Below, piece after piece: positions 1-12,020 of a stretch of 64,000 nt of DNA. Numbering within the stretch: the first letter of the stretch is position 1; every line of letters begins with the position of its first letter. The notes under the pieces are model-generated. The model saw nothing but the letters and a program-made list of their open reading frames with translations, was not told where the DNA came from and did not search any database. Source of the DNA: Dicaeum eximium (taxonomy: Eukaryota > Chordata > Aves > Passeriformes > Dicaeidae); assembly GCA_013396995.1 (NCBI GenBank), contig VWZP01006006.1, positions 341,079 to 405,078 on the forward strand, given 5' to 3'. The translations under genes and the position numbers were made by a program.

Positions 1-193
1 ATATATATATATATATAATATATATATCTAATATATATATATATATAATATATCTATATATATCTACCAGAATATTACACTAAAAACACCTGATATTAGA
101 TATATAAGATATAAGTGTGCGTAAGTGCTCACATGTGTGAGTGTTTATTTATGAATGGTCTTCTTTGTGTCACTGTAAAAAAAAAAAAAAACA
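1..193. repeat. Exact 193-bp direct repeat, copy A, ending at a single N
   Basis: This segment matches 2574-2766 base for base at a constant offset of 2573, including the irregular AT-rich start, the unique middle (CCAGAATATTACACTAAAAA and onward) and a run of exactly 15 A. It stops immediately before the only isolated N in the window, at 194. The left end of the copy is not visible because the window starts inside it. Such precise identity ending at an N suggests a contig overlap or a false duplication rather than an old genomic repeat, but a recent real duplication is not excluded. Confidence 0.93.
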
Positions 194-194
194 N
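194..194. other. Single-N contig junction
   Basis: One ambiguous base sits just after poly-A and CA. A lone N of this kind is typically either an unresolved base or a placeholder for a zero or negative gap between contigs. Its coincidence with the end of the 193-bp repeat favours the second reading. Confidence 0.7.
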
Positions 195-2573
195 ACTGTG
201 GAAAAATCAACACAACTTCTCCTTTGTAATCGAGTAGGTGAAAGATGGATGAGAAATATTTTGGGATAATCTGTATCTACGGATACCTCCCTAAAGGTTT
301 GGTAGAGGACCAGTGCTGTAACTACCAACTTGTTCTGACTGTCCTACAGAGACAAAAAGAAACACATTTGATTTCTGAAAACGTTTTGTAGCGTGAGTTT
401 AACTAAATATTTCCAGGCTTTTAATTTTGTTTCAAGAAGATGTTTCCTAGTTCATCCAGGTCATTGTTCTTGTGTCTCACTTTTATTTCATTTTTTTTTT
501 AGATTTACTTTTGAAAATCACAGATATGTTCATTAAGTGTGTCTGTGTTTCTGTGTGTGTTTAAGCTGTCTACAACATGCTTACCTGAAGAAGACTTTAT
601 AGTGGAGTTCCAAGCCCTTTAAAATAAAGAAATAAAGTGGGAAAGCTGGCAAACCTTTAACTAGATCCATGCAACCAGTCACCACTGTAATATTACAATT
701 TTTATAGTAGAAGTAATATCAATCTACAGACTGCGTCTGTATGGTACAATACCATAAAAATTGAAATACCATGAAATGAATTTTTGTTTATTTATTGTAT
801 AGTGCTACAGTAATGATTTGTGAGTTGAATCTCTTTTCTACAAGTTTTAGTAGCTCAGAGATTAACTCTGTAGTATAACTTCATTGTTTGTGCATGTCAG
901 CAGATGTGGATTTCCTGTATTGATTTATTCATATGTTATGCAACTGCACATTAAAGTCTACTTTTCAAATTTAGCTACTAAAATAGCAGACACTTTATAT
1001 AACACAATCAAATTATTCAGATGGCTTCTCTAGAGAAGGATCCCAGAGGTTTAAAACAGATGAGACTAAACTATGTAAGTCTCTTAAGTTTTTGATCTTG
1101 TTGGATCAAATATATTTGCAGTTCATTTAGAGCTCGAGGTAAAAATATAGCCCAGTAATGTTTCTATTATCTAAGTTTCTGGCTGACCAGCTGTCACAAG
1201 GTGAGGATATGTGAAGTTCCTTTTCTTTAAGGGTCCAACAATGCAGTGCAGCTGGATTGAAAAGATTACAGTAGCACAGGACTCCTTTCCCTACATTCAT
1301 TCAGAGGGCCCATCTGATTTAGAGACAGCTTTGGAGGGGAAAGTCTGGGAATTCTCTCAAGTTATCACTTCCCCTAGCAGTGACTGCTATAATATATGTG
1401 AGTACTATAATACTGGCTTTAAAATAAGGCATAATGCCTATTGGGACCATTCTGTAGTAGGAATTTGGTGATATGATTTACTTACATGTAAATGCCCTTG
1501 AGAAAAGAGTGCATTTTCAGGTAGGACTCATTCACCGATATTTAACCATCTAAATATCTAGTCTGCTGTAGTCATCTGGGCTTCTGGACTACTTCCTAGA
1601 GAAAAAGATGATGTGTTCAAACAGATTAAATATATCTGACATGATGGAAAAGGAAAGGAAGACCTACTTTTTTGTTTTCAGCATACTTATAGATATCTAA
1701 GGACAAGTGAGAGGAACTTGTGATAAAAGTAATATTAAGGACTTCTGCTCATGGTTGAGCTTTATAGATCTTCAGTAATGATGGTATTGGTTAAAATATT
1801 TCTTAATTATGAATCCATACTGAATGATGTGACTAAAATACAGTTTATTTATATAATTGTATCTACTAACAGTTAATGGGTTTGATTCACTAAATATACA
1901 TATGGGAAAAATACTTTTTGCATATTTGTTAAATGATAACAAATAAAATTTCTTTGGGCTAGTTCTTTGAAATAAGTTTGATGCAACAGTCTTTCCTGCC
2001 ATGAATGTGTCAGTATTGTTAATAATGCCCATTTCAAATCATACAAAGTGAATCTGAGTAGCAGGCAATGGAAGCTTTATAAACAGTTGTGAAAATAGAC
2101 ACAAAAGCCTCATCTCACTGAGGTCACTGGGAGCTTCACAGCAGGTGAAAGAATGTATCTAATAATTAGTGATGAGTTGTGTTTTTAATGAGAAAGATGT
2201 TTTCATTCCAATAGTATTGACTGTTTCTCTAGGCTAACTACCATCTAAATCTGAAAAGTGATTTAATCTTTTCTCATAAACACCCCTGGCTTTACTCTGT
2301 GTCTCAAATGAAAACCACTTTATTAAATTCAGTACAAAATTATTTTGCATTTTATTATTCCTTGAAAGAAAAATGACAGCACTTTTTCTCTCTTATCCTT
2401 CTCTGTTTTGATGTATCAGTGTTACCCATAGTCCATCTCAGAAATGAGATATGGAGTCATCTCAGAAATACCTTTTTCCTGGTAGTTTGTATAAACAAAC
2501 AGTAGAACCTTGACATCTGATGTATAATTTGTGTGTTAAAGAGGGTTATTTTTGGACTATAAACTTATAGTTT
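195..2573. other. AT-rich unique sequence, nothing recognised
   Basis: No gene, RNA or transposon could be recognised. Open frames of up to 86 codons (1211-1471 plus, 1772-2032 minus) have no recognisable motif or supporting context. A small imperfect hairpin with stems TATAAAC and GTTTATA lies at about 2559-2577, directly before copy B of the 193-bp repeat. Confidence 0.7.
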
Positions 2574-2766
2574 ATATATATATATATATAATATATATAT
2601 CTAATATATATATATATATAATATATCTATATATATCTACCAGAATATTACACTAAAAACACCTGATATTAGATATATAAGATATAAGTGTGCGTAAGTG
2701 CTCACATGTGTGAGTGTTTATTTATGAATGGTCTTCTTTGTGTCACTGTAAAAAAAAAAAAAAACA
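2574..2766. repeat. Exact 193-bp direct repeat, copy B
   Basis: This is the internal copy of the sequence at 1-193. It starts inside an AT dinucleotide-rich stretch and ends in 15 A followed by CA. Past the end it continues with GCTGTACAATT, unlike the sequence after the N at 194. It is flanked on both sides by ordinary contiguous sequence, so this is more likely the authentic position. Confidence 0.93.
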
Positions 2767-5700
2767 GCTGTACAATTGTAATTGAAGGTATGCACTGAAG
2801 ATACAGCAAAGCTCTTTCATTCTGTTTTAGCTACATTATCTTTCTTTTTTTTAACTTCAATGCGCTTTTAAAGGTTTTTGAGGGACAGATTAGTCTGTTG
2901 CATCTTCATGCCTAAAATTCTTCTGCCCCTTTTTAGAGAAATGATGAAAAGCTCAATCCTCAGCATTTAAACTTTTATTAATTTTTTCAGATGACCTACT
3001 TCCACTTCTTTGACATTCAAGTCAGAATAAAAATAAGAGGGTAGAAAAGAAAGAGAACTGTTTGCTTCATTAGCAGTATTGCATTTTTCCTCTGAAATGA
3101 GAAATGTTTTAAAATAATTGCTATTTTACAGTCAAAGAACACCTGTTGCATAGAGTCTGGTTTATTGATGGAGTACAGAAACTATGAATTTAAGGAGTTA
3201 TAAATGGCACTCCACAGGATTTCACAAAAAGGTAAAGCTGCTTCATCTTTTGAATGGTAAACAAACAATTAATTCTGTAAAGTATTGTGGAAATTAATTT
3301 AAAAACAGATGGGTTCGCACAGATATTGAAATGTTCTATTTTCAACACATGATTCTAGAAGACTAAGGAAGAAAAAATAAATTTGTCAATTTCAATAGGA
3401 TTTGTGTGATTGCATATATGTAGGTAATTGAATTCACTGAGAGAAGATATAGAGTTTAAACTATTTTTAAATTAAAAAATCTTTAAAAGAATTTGTTCAA
3501 TACAAATAATTTGTTACCTTTTTTTCCTCTAAATTAATAAGAAATTGTTCCATTTTGAAGCATTCTAACAACAGGGTAAGCAAAACAGCAATATTAATTA
3601 AAAACTTTTTATGGATGATTTTCCTTTTTTTCCTTTAATTTTCTTTTGTGGTCTAGTCTTTCTAGCATCCTGTTCTCTCACTTTTTCAAGATCTAATTAT
3701 ATTCCTCACTCTTTTGTCTAAACTATTTGATTTCCAAGGTATGTTTTAGTCATTCTGAAATTAAAATGCACAAAATAAGTTTTAGGTTTTGCCTTTTTAG
3801 TCCAAAAGAATCATAAATACTTGATAATATTAATAACTTTGAATTTTATGTATGTATCTTCTCTTAAGGAATAGAGTTCTTTAGAACTATTGAACTATTA
3901 GATGTATAATATTTCTCTCTCTTTAATTTTTATCACCTACAGATCTTTTGCTTCCTGATTTCTTATCAAACTCTTAATTTCATATTTCATTCATTAACTG
4001 TCTGTGGAAATGAAATAATTTAATCCTTTCCAAAAAAATAGTAAAGTTTAGAAATCTCTGTAAAATCAACTGTATATTTATTTTTATATATACATGATTG
4101 AATGCTTATTTATTTTTTGACATAGGCCACTAACATTTGTTTGTTTGTGTGATTGCTTTTGTTGATATTTTTATTTTTAATTGTGAGTAGTAAAGGATCG
4201 ACCATGTTTTTCTCTTAAAACTCAGTTTATCTATAACTTTTTGTACAAAAACTATACATACACACAGACACACATATATATACATAAATATATATACTTT
4301 TTTTTAAAAGTGCTTCAGAAACAGAAGTCAAGTCAAAGTAGCAATGCAATTAGGCTAAGAACAACACAGCATGAAATAGAGATGCATATACATATTCATT
4401 TCAATTTTAGAAAGTCAGACAATCAAAAATATCCAAGATTTGTATATGAAACATTCATTACCATCATCAGCAAAAATAACTTCTAAGGTTTTGCATGGGT
4501 TCTCTGAGAGTTTTCCTTGGCTTCACTATTGAAATTAGGCTAGAAATATGTTTTATGTAAATACATCATTAGGCAGAACTCTGTGATTATACAGAACAGA
4601 TGAAAGCTTACACTGCACTGTACAATATCAAAGCAATGTCTTTCTGACCACAGAATACACATGGTAATAGAGTACATAAATATGAGCTTTGGCTTGGGTG
4701 GCAGGAGAGGTCAAAAATTAGGTATGCAGGCCATTAGTGTTTAATTTCCAGTTTCGAGCCTCATTATCCTACTGTGAATGCTGTTATTGCCTTTTGATGA
4801 AGGAATTTCTTTATTGTAATCCCATCACTGGTTCAGTCTATTTGCATTACTTCTTCCTAGTGCCTGGTTTCTACTGTTTAGCACCACTTGTTTAATATTT
4901 AATATTCTTTCCCACCTAATTTTGCATTATTTTAAGCTCTGCCTTATTCAGAATTCCTGATTTTTAAAGTATATTCTTTGAAATCATTCTTGATAGGCTT
5001 TATGCCATCTAACTTAGGCATCTAAAAGTTGTGTAAACAGTTAAGTGTGAACAAGATATTCAAGGCTGGCTTTATGTATGCTTGTGTTCCTTTCTATTTA
5101 CTGTAAAGGTATTTTAAGATAACTACCTTAGATATTTATTCCCTATCCTTTAAAGCATAGATTATATGAATTGTGGTCTAAGATTTCATTCTAGACACCT
5201 TATTTTAGCCCATATTTGTTTTAACAATCTGTGTAAGTACAATAATAAAAAACATGAAATATTTCACCAAGCAAGTGATCTATAAAGCAGTTCTGTGCTT
5301 TATACAGCTCAGAGCTTTTATTAGAGTTCTGTAAAATCTCTGTAGTGCCACTGGCTCAAATATCACCAAACATACATTCTAAATTTAAACCATGCTTAAT
5401 AGTATCAGTTAACTGAAAGACTGAAAAAGTCTAGAAAAGGTTCTGTATCAGCATTTCTAGAAAGTGAATTGACAAAATTAGTTATGATGATTTAGACAGA
5501 GAAGAGAAATCCATTGCATGGTAATGCACTTATCTGTAGTGTGATTCAGAGATTCAAATTGTATCCTTAAATATGCATTACTCTGTCTCACAGGTTTTCT
5601 TCAGTTTCCATATTTTGTATATCTGGATATGATTTGCTCAACTTTAATTTCAGATTTTGTAATCCAGTGTGCAGCTGGTCTAACAAACTCGTTTGAAAAA

Positions 5701-6584
5701 GCTGTGTAAGAGCCACACATCACTGAAAATTTTCTTTTCATTACCCTTATTTACTGTATTTATTTTACATTTCTAAGTGAAAGTTAATTTGTGCTGAGCA
5801 GCAACAGCTTAGATTTTATAATCAATACAAAATGAGGAAAACATGTGAATACATTTTACTATTGATTTTAGTTTATCATTTTGGTTTCAAATGAATCCTT
5901 CCCTTTATTCATCTTCAGTTAATACCCATTTCTGCTGTTAATAGAAATACACCTTCTGCTTCAGTGCCTTGGAAGATGATTCACAATGCAACATTAACTT
6001 GAAACTATTATATTATTCATCATGTATATTGTCCAGAATATTATATTAAATATTGTGAAGTAAATAAAATCATACAGGCATTTGCTTAATGTTTTCTGTT
6101 GAGATGAAAATTTTCTGCTGTTCTGAGATATCCATAGTGCAGCAGAGAAGTTTTCAGCTCTTTCTGGGCTTCTGTATGCATTGTTTGTTCATGGAGGCAG
6201 TCACACTGCTTGTTTTCATCTCTTAAATTAGATACTTCCTCCTCAGTCTTCTTATGTTGCTATTTTCTTTCTTTTGTCTTGTAAAGTTCACGTGTGAACA
6301 AGACTCCTACATCTCTGTATCCCATTAAATATATATATATGACCTGCACAGGTTAGACAATATATTTATAGTTTTAGTAGATTAGTTAACAGGGATAAAA
6401 CCCAATGCTTATCAATTAAAATATTTAAAATGCAAAATATACCTTTTTTTTTTCCTGCTGAATTCAAGATGAAATCTACAGAGATCTCTCTTCATAATTT
6501 TGGAGGATCTATGTGAAAGGACAGCTTCTGCTTCCAAATCTACACAAAAGATAGGGATTGTATTTTGTTTCCCTATCCAGACAA
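2767..6584. other. AT-rich unique sequence, nothing recognised
   Basis: Long AT-rich stretch with short homopolymers and small ATATAT runs (4270-4300, 6330-6342). No transposon, exon or RNA gene could be recognised. The frames at 4241-4486 and 6500-6709 have ordinary AT-rich composition and no motif. Confidence 0.65.
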
Positions 6585-7535
6585 AAGACATAAGAATATG
6601 TGGTTGGTTAAGGATGGCTCACTGCCAAATTCCCACCCAGATGCTCACTCACTCTCTCCTCAACAGGACAGAGTGGAAGGTAAGACAGAAAACATGCAGG
6701 TGTAGATAGGGAGTTATCAATGACCATCACAGAAAAAGCAGACTTGATTTGGAGAATACTGTTATAGTTTATTGTTAATTAAAAACAGAGTAGGATTGTG
6801 AGACACAATGTCAACCAGTGAAATGCTTCCCCCCAGCTCCCTTCTTCCAAGGCTCAACCTCACTCCTCCATTTCTGACTCCTGTGTCTCTTCCAGTCCCT
6901 GAGCAGTGCAGAGGTAAGGGGAATGGAGATCCTGGTCAGGCCATAGCAGCTTCTCCCTGCCACTTGCTCCTCCTCCTCACCTCTCCCCCTGTTCCAGTGA
7001 GGTGTCCCTGCTGTGGGATATAGACCTTCACAAACTGCTCCAGTGTGAATCCTATCCACTGGCCACAGCCTCTGCCAGCAGCCTGCTCTGTGTGTGTTCT
7101 CCACAGGCTACATGTCCACTTGCTGCCAAATGGGGTCCTCCACAGGCTACAGATGGATCTTGGATACACCACATCCTGCATGGACTGCTGGTGGCCAGGT
7201 TGCCTGCACCACAACCTGCATGGTAATCTCTGTAGTGCTCCTAAAGTACCTCCCCTGCCTTGCTCTACTCTGGCCTGGATATCTGCAGGGGCATTTCTCA
7301 GAGCAATTTTTTTTCTTTGTCACTTCATGCTGCCCTATGTGGCTTGTTGACCTTTCTGAAATATCCTTTCCAAGAGGTGTGATCCCCTTAGCTGCATGGC
7401 TCAGCTGTGCCCATGGTGGGTGGGCTGGAGCATCCTGGGAACAGCTGTGCCCCTGGTGGGGCATCCCAGGACTCTCCTCACAGAGGGCACAGTTTCTCCC
7501 ACTGCCTGCACCTGGGCACCTGCACTCCATGCAGA
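6585..7535 (-). mobile_element. Solo or partial avian ERV LTR (same family as 34046-34420 and 35645-36180)
   Basis: A GC-rich island in AT-rich surroundings. The left part (cacagaaaaagcagacttg, then a stretch ending aaaacagagtaggattgtg, then cccttcttccaaggctcaac) aligns by eye, in the same orientation, with the sequence at 34160-34330, and in reverse complement with 35880-36090. The right part has the internal imperfect repeats (variations of a CTCCAC-AGGCTAC-A theme) seen in this type of bird LTR. The minus assignment follows the family orientation I assumed for the 36 kb copy and is inferred. Open frames of 70-157 codons on both strands here are compositional. Ends are approximate, no internal retroviral genes are adjacent, and no target-site duplication was identified. 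Confidence 0.6.
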
Positions 7536-9879
7536 ATATTAGGACGATTTTGCCTATATGTGAGTGAATAATTCAACACTTATGTTCAGGAGAGGAAGGA
7601 AGAGTTTTGGCCTTGAAATGCCAAAACTGTGTGTCACCCAGCACACACCCACATAGAATCTCATTCCCTTTCTACATTGACAAAGTTCTTCCCATGTTTC
7701 AAAGAGGTGCAGTTTATATTCTGAGAAACACTGTTATGGAGATTTATTTAATTTCTTAAAGAATGAGAGTTAATGTATTAGTGGGGTTTTTTTCAGGCAA
7801 ATTTTAATAGATGTTATTATACTTCTGAAGGATTTTTTTTCCACATCTTTGTTTAATATGACTGTGGTTGATGGGGCTGTGGTTAGTATAAAGAGTTATT
7901 TGATTTTTTTTTTTTAAATTTTATTGCTTCAATTTTGAAAAACAGATCATGAAACATCTGTCTTTCAAGTCTAAGTCATGATTTCCCAGGCAGCATGGTT
8001 AGAGTACATGAACAAAACTCTACATTCACTGTGGAGGAGATAAGGTAATAATCATCTTTTCCTCCTTCTGAGTTTGAATACTTGGAAAAAACTGTGTGGT
8101 CAAACCCATCCCAATAATTTCAAAATAGTGTGAAAATCATTTTAGCAGAGCAACTACAAGACAAGAATATTGAATCCATATAAATTTTATTATGCAACTG
8201 TGTGTATATTTGAGGGCATAGTGAAGCGGATGTGAAAATCTGGAGCTGGGACAGGGAGTGTGGTGGGATGTAAAGCTGTGGTTTTAGTATGGCAAACACC
8301 TGATAAAACTTCCACAAACAAAGAGAAAATTCTGGCTTTGATACCTGAGTATTCTTGTTCTTGTTTTGAGGCAGTTATAACAAATCCTTATGAAATCAAT
8401 TATAGAGAGGAAGCTGATAAAAAATGATTTCTGATTGCAGCTCATGGAAACATATATATGAATGAAAGAACTAAGAATTAACCAAATGCTAAGAAACTGA
8501 GTGTAGGGTTGTTTGTTACATCATTGCTCTCCAGTGTTTGTAACCTGGAGCACAGGTGTTATAATTTTCTAGGAAGTGGTGAGGCAGGGCCAGCATTATA
8601 ATTTCATAGGCATAAGATAAGACAGGAAGGTGTAAGATAAGACACATGTATTTAAGATGAACTGGTGCATGTGGTGATGTGTAATTTATAGGAGAGATGT
8701 CCAGATTAGTGCATGAATGTTTATAATTCAGGCCTTTGAAACAATAATTGAATTATAAATAATACAGTGTTTGCACGTATTATTGCATGTAATTAAATTT
8801 TCTAAGTTTTAATAGTCTTGATTTGAGATGAAAGGAGTTCAAGGCACATCCACTGATAATAATAGAAATGTATGTGCTGTAGGATGTTGCAATTCTTAAT
8901 TAGGATTCAGAATAATAGATTAAAATATTTGTTTCTTAAAGACATTGACTGCTTAGACCTGAGAAATGAAATGTCAGAGTCCTGGAGGTAGGTATTATAT
9001 TAGCTCTGTGTTTTTTAATATGTCAAGTAAAATGGAATGGTCTTGATCGAGGCTTCTTAATGCAAACACACAGATAGAAAAAGACATAGAAAATTACATT
9101 ATGTTAAGCAACAGCATACCTTGACATGGCTACATTTTGTTCCCCAAGGATATGTGCAAAATTTTTTCCCCCCATTACATTCTGTTAAGTAAGAACAAGC
9201 CTCTGTAGAATGAACCTGCAGTCATGCAGCTTACTCTTAAACATGTATGAGTAAGTCTTGGCTAGGCTAGTCTTGACAATGCAGACTTAAGGAAAGGCAT
9301 ATGATATAAGTTCTAAATGTAAAAGCAAAGTTAAAATAAGTTTTGAGGTGCTTATTGAGTTTCAATTGAGTTAATAAAGAATTTAAATTTTGTGTAGAAA
9401 CTATTGTGAAAAATATTTATAAAATTCTAATATTCTTAAAATATTGATAAACCCAGTTGAAAAATGGAAAATAAGATAAAGCATAGTTAATTATCTAAAT
9501 AACATTAAATATGCATAGAGAATAAAGTTTTCTGTCTTTTACATCTGTTGATCGCATTAATGTTAATAAAACTCCATTTTTGAAATTGAAAAGCAATTTA
9601 AGAAATCCTGAAATTCTTAAACACTTGAAAAGTGATAACGTTTATTCTACTACTTTCTTTTAATGTCTAGCCAAATGCTATCTCTGATTGGAATTCCTGG
9701 ACACAATAGAAAAAAAAAAACACAAATCAAAACTAAACAACTAAGTGTTCTGGGAGATAAACTGCTCCATTTACTTAGTTGAAACAAAATCAGAACTGAA
9801 ACAGCTTATTGATTTAGTAATGGCACATTATTAATTGAGAGTCAGTGAAGTGTGTGTGTGGAATCAATACCAGGAGTAC
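7536..9879. other. AT-rich unique sequence, nothing recognised
   Basis: No gene or transposon recognised. A 13-base motif resembling ATAAGATAAGACA occurs twice, 22 bases apart, at about 8608-8643. It carries GATAAG cores and is probably a small local duplication. Confidence 0.6.
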
Positions 9880-10110
9880 CACAGTTAAAGCGTGAGCCAG
9901 GAGATTATTAAGCAACTCCTACAAACAGTGGGGTGCAGGCTGCCTCCAGCACCCATCCCATGGGAGAGGGTTAGGGGATGTTGCAGGGGAGGTGGTGAGG
10001 CCCTGGGGGAGTTGCAGGCACTGCCCAACCTGGTGTGCTGTGTCTCTTCCTTCTCACCCCAAGGTGATGCCTCTTTGCACGTCATTTGTAAGGCTTGGTC
10101 CAATAGTCAC
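9880..10110 (-). repeat. GC-rich interspersed repeat module, copy 1
   Basis: A short GC-rich island whose right half (cactgcccaacctggtgtgc through ccttctcaccccaaggtgat) aligns with 23438-23490 in the same orientation. Read on the minus strand, both copies show a similar peptide, PWG-KEE-QHTRLG (here SPWGEKEETQHTRLGSA; at 23 kb LPWGRKEELQHTRLGTA). The peptide similarity may simply follow from DNA homology. The family is not recognised; an internal or LTR part of an endogenous retrovirus is the likeliest source because copy 2 adjoins an LTR. Not called as a gene. Confidence 0.55.
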
Positions 10111-11369
10111 CTTCACACTAATAAAGGTATATGAATATATAATAAAGGTGAAGTGTTCAGATGTACCCATTTGCAGTCATATAACATCCTTCTGCTAACC
10201 ACTATCTTAGAAGGAAAAAAATAGCCAATGTTTCAAGTGGAATCTGAAACAAAACCCAAAATTCATACCCCTGATTACATTAAAAAAGATTGAGCCCTTT
10301 CTCCACCAATATTTTTCATTTTTCCTTTCCTTTGTCTTTTTGTTTATAAAAAATGATGTTACATGGTGGTGAAAAAAAAAATCACCAAAATTATTGACTA
10401 TGTTGGGAAACCATCGTATTTTTGTATTTGATTATGACAGTTTTAATTTATCTTCCATTGAAAGATATATAACTTATGAAAGATTTTTTTAGAAGTTAAG
10501 TCTTAAAATGCAGTTAAAAGCAATCAGCTTTAGCTTGGGTCTTTCAAGGAGCTTAAGTAAACATATGAAAAGGATAAAAGGGGTAGTTAATTTTCACAGC
10601 CATTTATTTTATTTGGAAAAACTGAAACATTGAAAATTATTTTTGACTGAAGCTGTATTGGAGTGACTTCCTTATAAAAAAAGCAGGTTGACTAAAGAAG
10701 TGAGGAATGCTGCCATAGTTCACCTCATCCTAAACCAAGAAGGAGGCAATATATTTTCAGTGACACTTGAATTGGTGAAACATATTTTACTTATCCCTTT
10801 CCTGTCAAAACCCCCTCTCATTTCTATCCAGATTTTGCTATAAAATTGATCATTTCTGTATTGGAGATATTTTGGAATGTCTTTGTGTGGAATTCAACGG
10901 TTATTGTTTTATAAATATTAGGAATACAGACCCTGTCACCTCCAGTGAACAATATTTGATGGAATGTCTTGATATGTTTGCCTTATAAAAGAGGTTTGTC
11001 TTCTGTGTAACATGCTTTGTTCTGGCCAAAGTCTGAGGACAGACTTTGATCACTTTTTTGTTTGTTTTTCTCTTGTGGTCCAGGACTGGGTGTCACCATG
11101 CTTCCTTGGTGGTCATGGAAACTAATTTTCTAGCCACCTGAGTTTGCTACTACTTGATTTCAGGAACAATTTCATTGTAGAGGTTTGAAATTATGAGGAG
11201 ACTATTTTCTGCCCAATTTTTTGCTTGAGATTCAAGTGTCATAATGAAGTTATTTATTAAGAAGTAGTATTGCCATTCTGGCATAATATACATTTCAGCT
11301 TTATCCTAATAATCAATTCCTTTGATTGGCTAGCATGAGAGATTCTTATTCAAAAAAACACTGCTGAGA
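10111..11369. other. AT-rich unique sequence, nothing recognised
   Basis: No coding, RNA or transposon feature recognised. The two AATAAAGG motifs at about 10121-10147 are a local echo (ataaaggtatatgaatatat then ataaaggtgaag) and have no clear function. Confidence 0.6.
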
Positions 11370-11602
11370 AATACACCTGGAGCAGGTAGCCAGGTTTCCC
11401 TACTTGCAGATTAAGTTACAGTTTGAGATGCAGGTTGAGCTCTGGGTGGAAACCTAGAGAGACAAGAGGCTGTGAACTGCCAACCCTTTTGTTAGCAAAG
11501 GGCACAAAGAGGGTGGTGCCAGCCAGGTGAGTGGACCCTGAAGGACACAGCAGGAGCAAAAACTCTCAGAGGAAGAAGATTTGGAAGTGGTTAGACTGGG
11601 AT

Positions 11603-11610
11603 TATAAAAG
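11603..11610 (+). promoter_or_regulatory. TATA box of LTR
   Basis: TATAAAAG in a GC-richer context, about 80 bases upstream of an AATAAA signal. This is the usual LTR arrangement. Whether it is active is unknown. Confidence 0.5.
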
Positions 11611-11682
11611 CCCAGGAGTTCCTTTGTTGGGGTCCGTCCTCAGAGGCACCAGCTATGGCTGTTTCTGTGTTACAGCATCATG

Positions 11683-11688
11683 AATAAA
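11683..11688 (+). terminator. AATAAA polyadenylation signal of LTR
   Basis: AATAAA lies in tgaataaactgctttatgg, downstream of the TATA box at 11603. Interpreted as the R-region polyadenylation signal. Confidence 0.45.
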
Positions 11689-12020
11689 CTGCTTTATGGA
11701 ATGAGACATTTGAGATCTGATCTGGGAAATATGGGGTCGATCTGGCAAGGAAACCTGACCTGGCTGTGTGAAAATGGGGTGTGTGGGGAGTCAAGGGGGG
11801 ACACTGGATCCACCCTCTGGGAAGAGTTTCAGTCCCAGCAGTGAAATTCTCTGTCCTTGGGAGTCTGACTGACAGAGAACCTCTTGAATGGTCAGACTGG
11901 GAAGCTTCCTTAGCAACTCTACAGAACTGTACTTCAGCAACAGCAGAAGAGAAAATCAAAGCACATAAAAAGACAATCTGTACAAGATGGGACAGAGATA
12001 GACAAGGAGAGGTTTTTTGA

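Larger units (their letters stand above)
11370..12020 (+). mobile_element. ERV LTR with core promoter and polyA signal, plus 3' flank resembling a proviral leader
   Basis: A GC-richer block with the spacing expected of an LTR: TATAAAAG at 11603-11610, then AATAAA at 11683-11688, about 80 bases downstream, leaving room for a short R region. The sequence upstream is U3-like. Downstream of about 11720 the DNA stays GC-rich and carries an open frame at 11781-12020 (79 codons, rich in charged residues toward its end), which could be leader or early gag sequence of a decayed provirus. I do not see a clear tRNA primer-binding site or a second LTR. An unrelated host promoter with fortuitous motifs is the main alternative. 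Confidence 0.5.

Noticed and set aside
1211..1471. 86-codon frame as a possible small gene
   Set aside because: No motif, no promoter or polyA context, and length within chance expectation for 64 kb.
7094..7567. 157-codon plus-strand frame and 127-codon minus frame
   Set aside because: Fall within an LTR-derived GC-rich block; open on both strands because of composition, with no domain.
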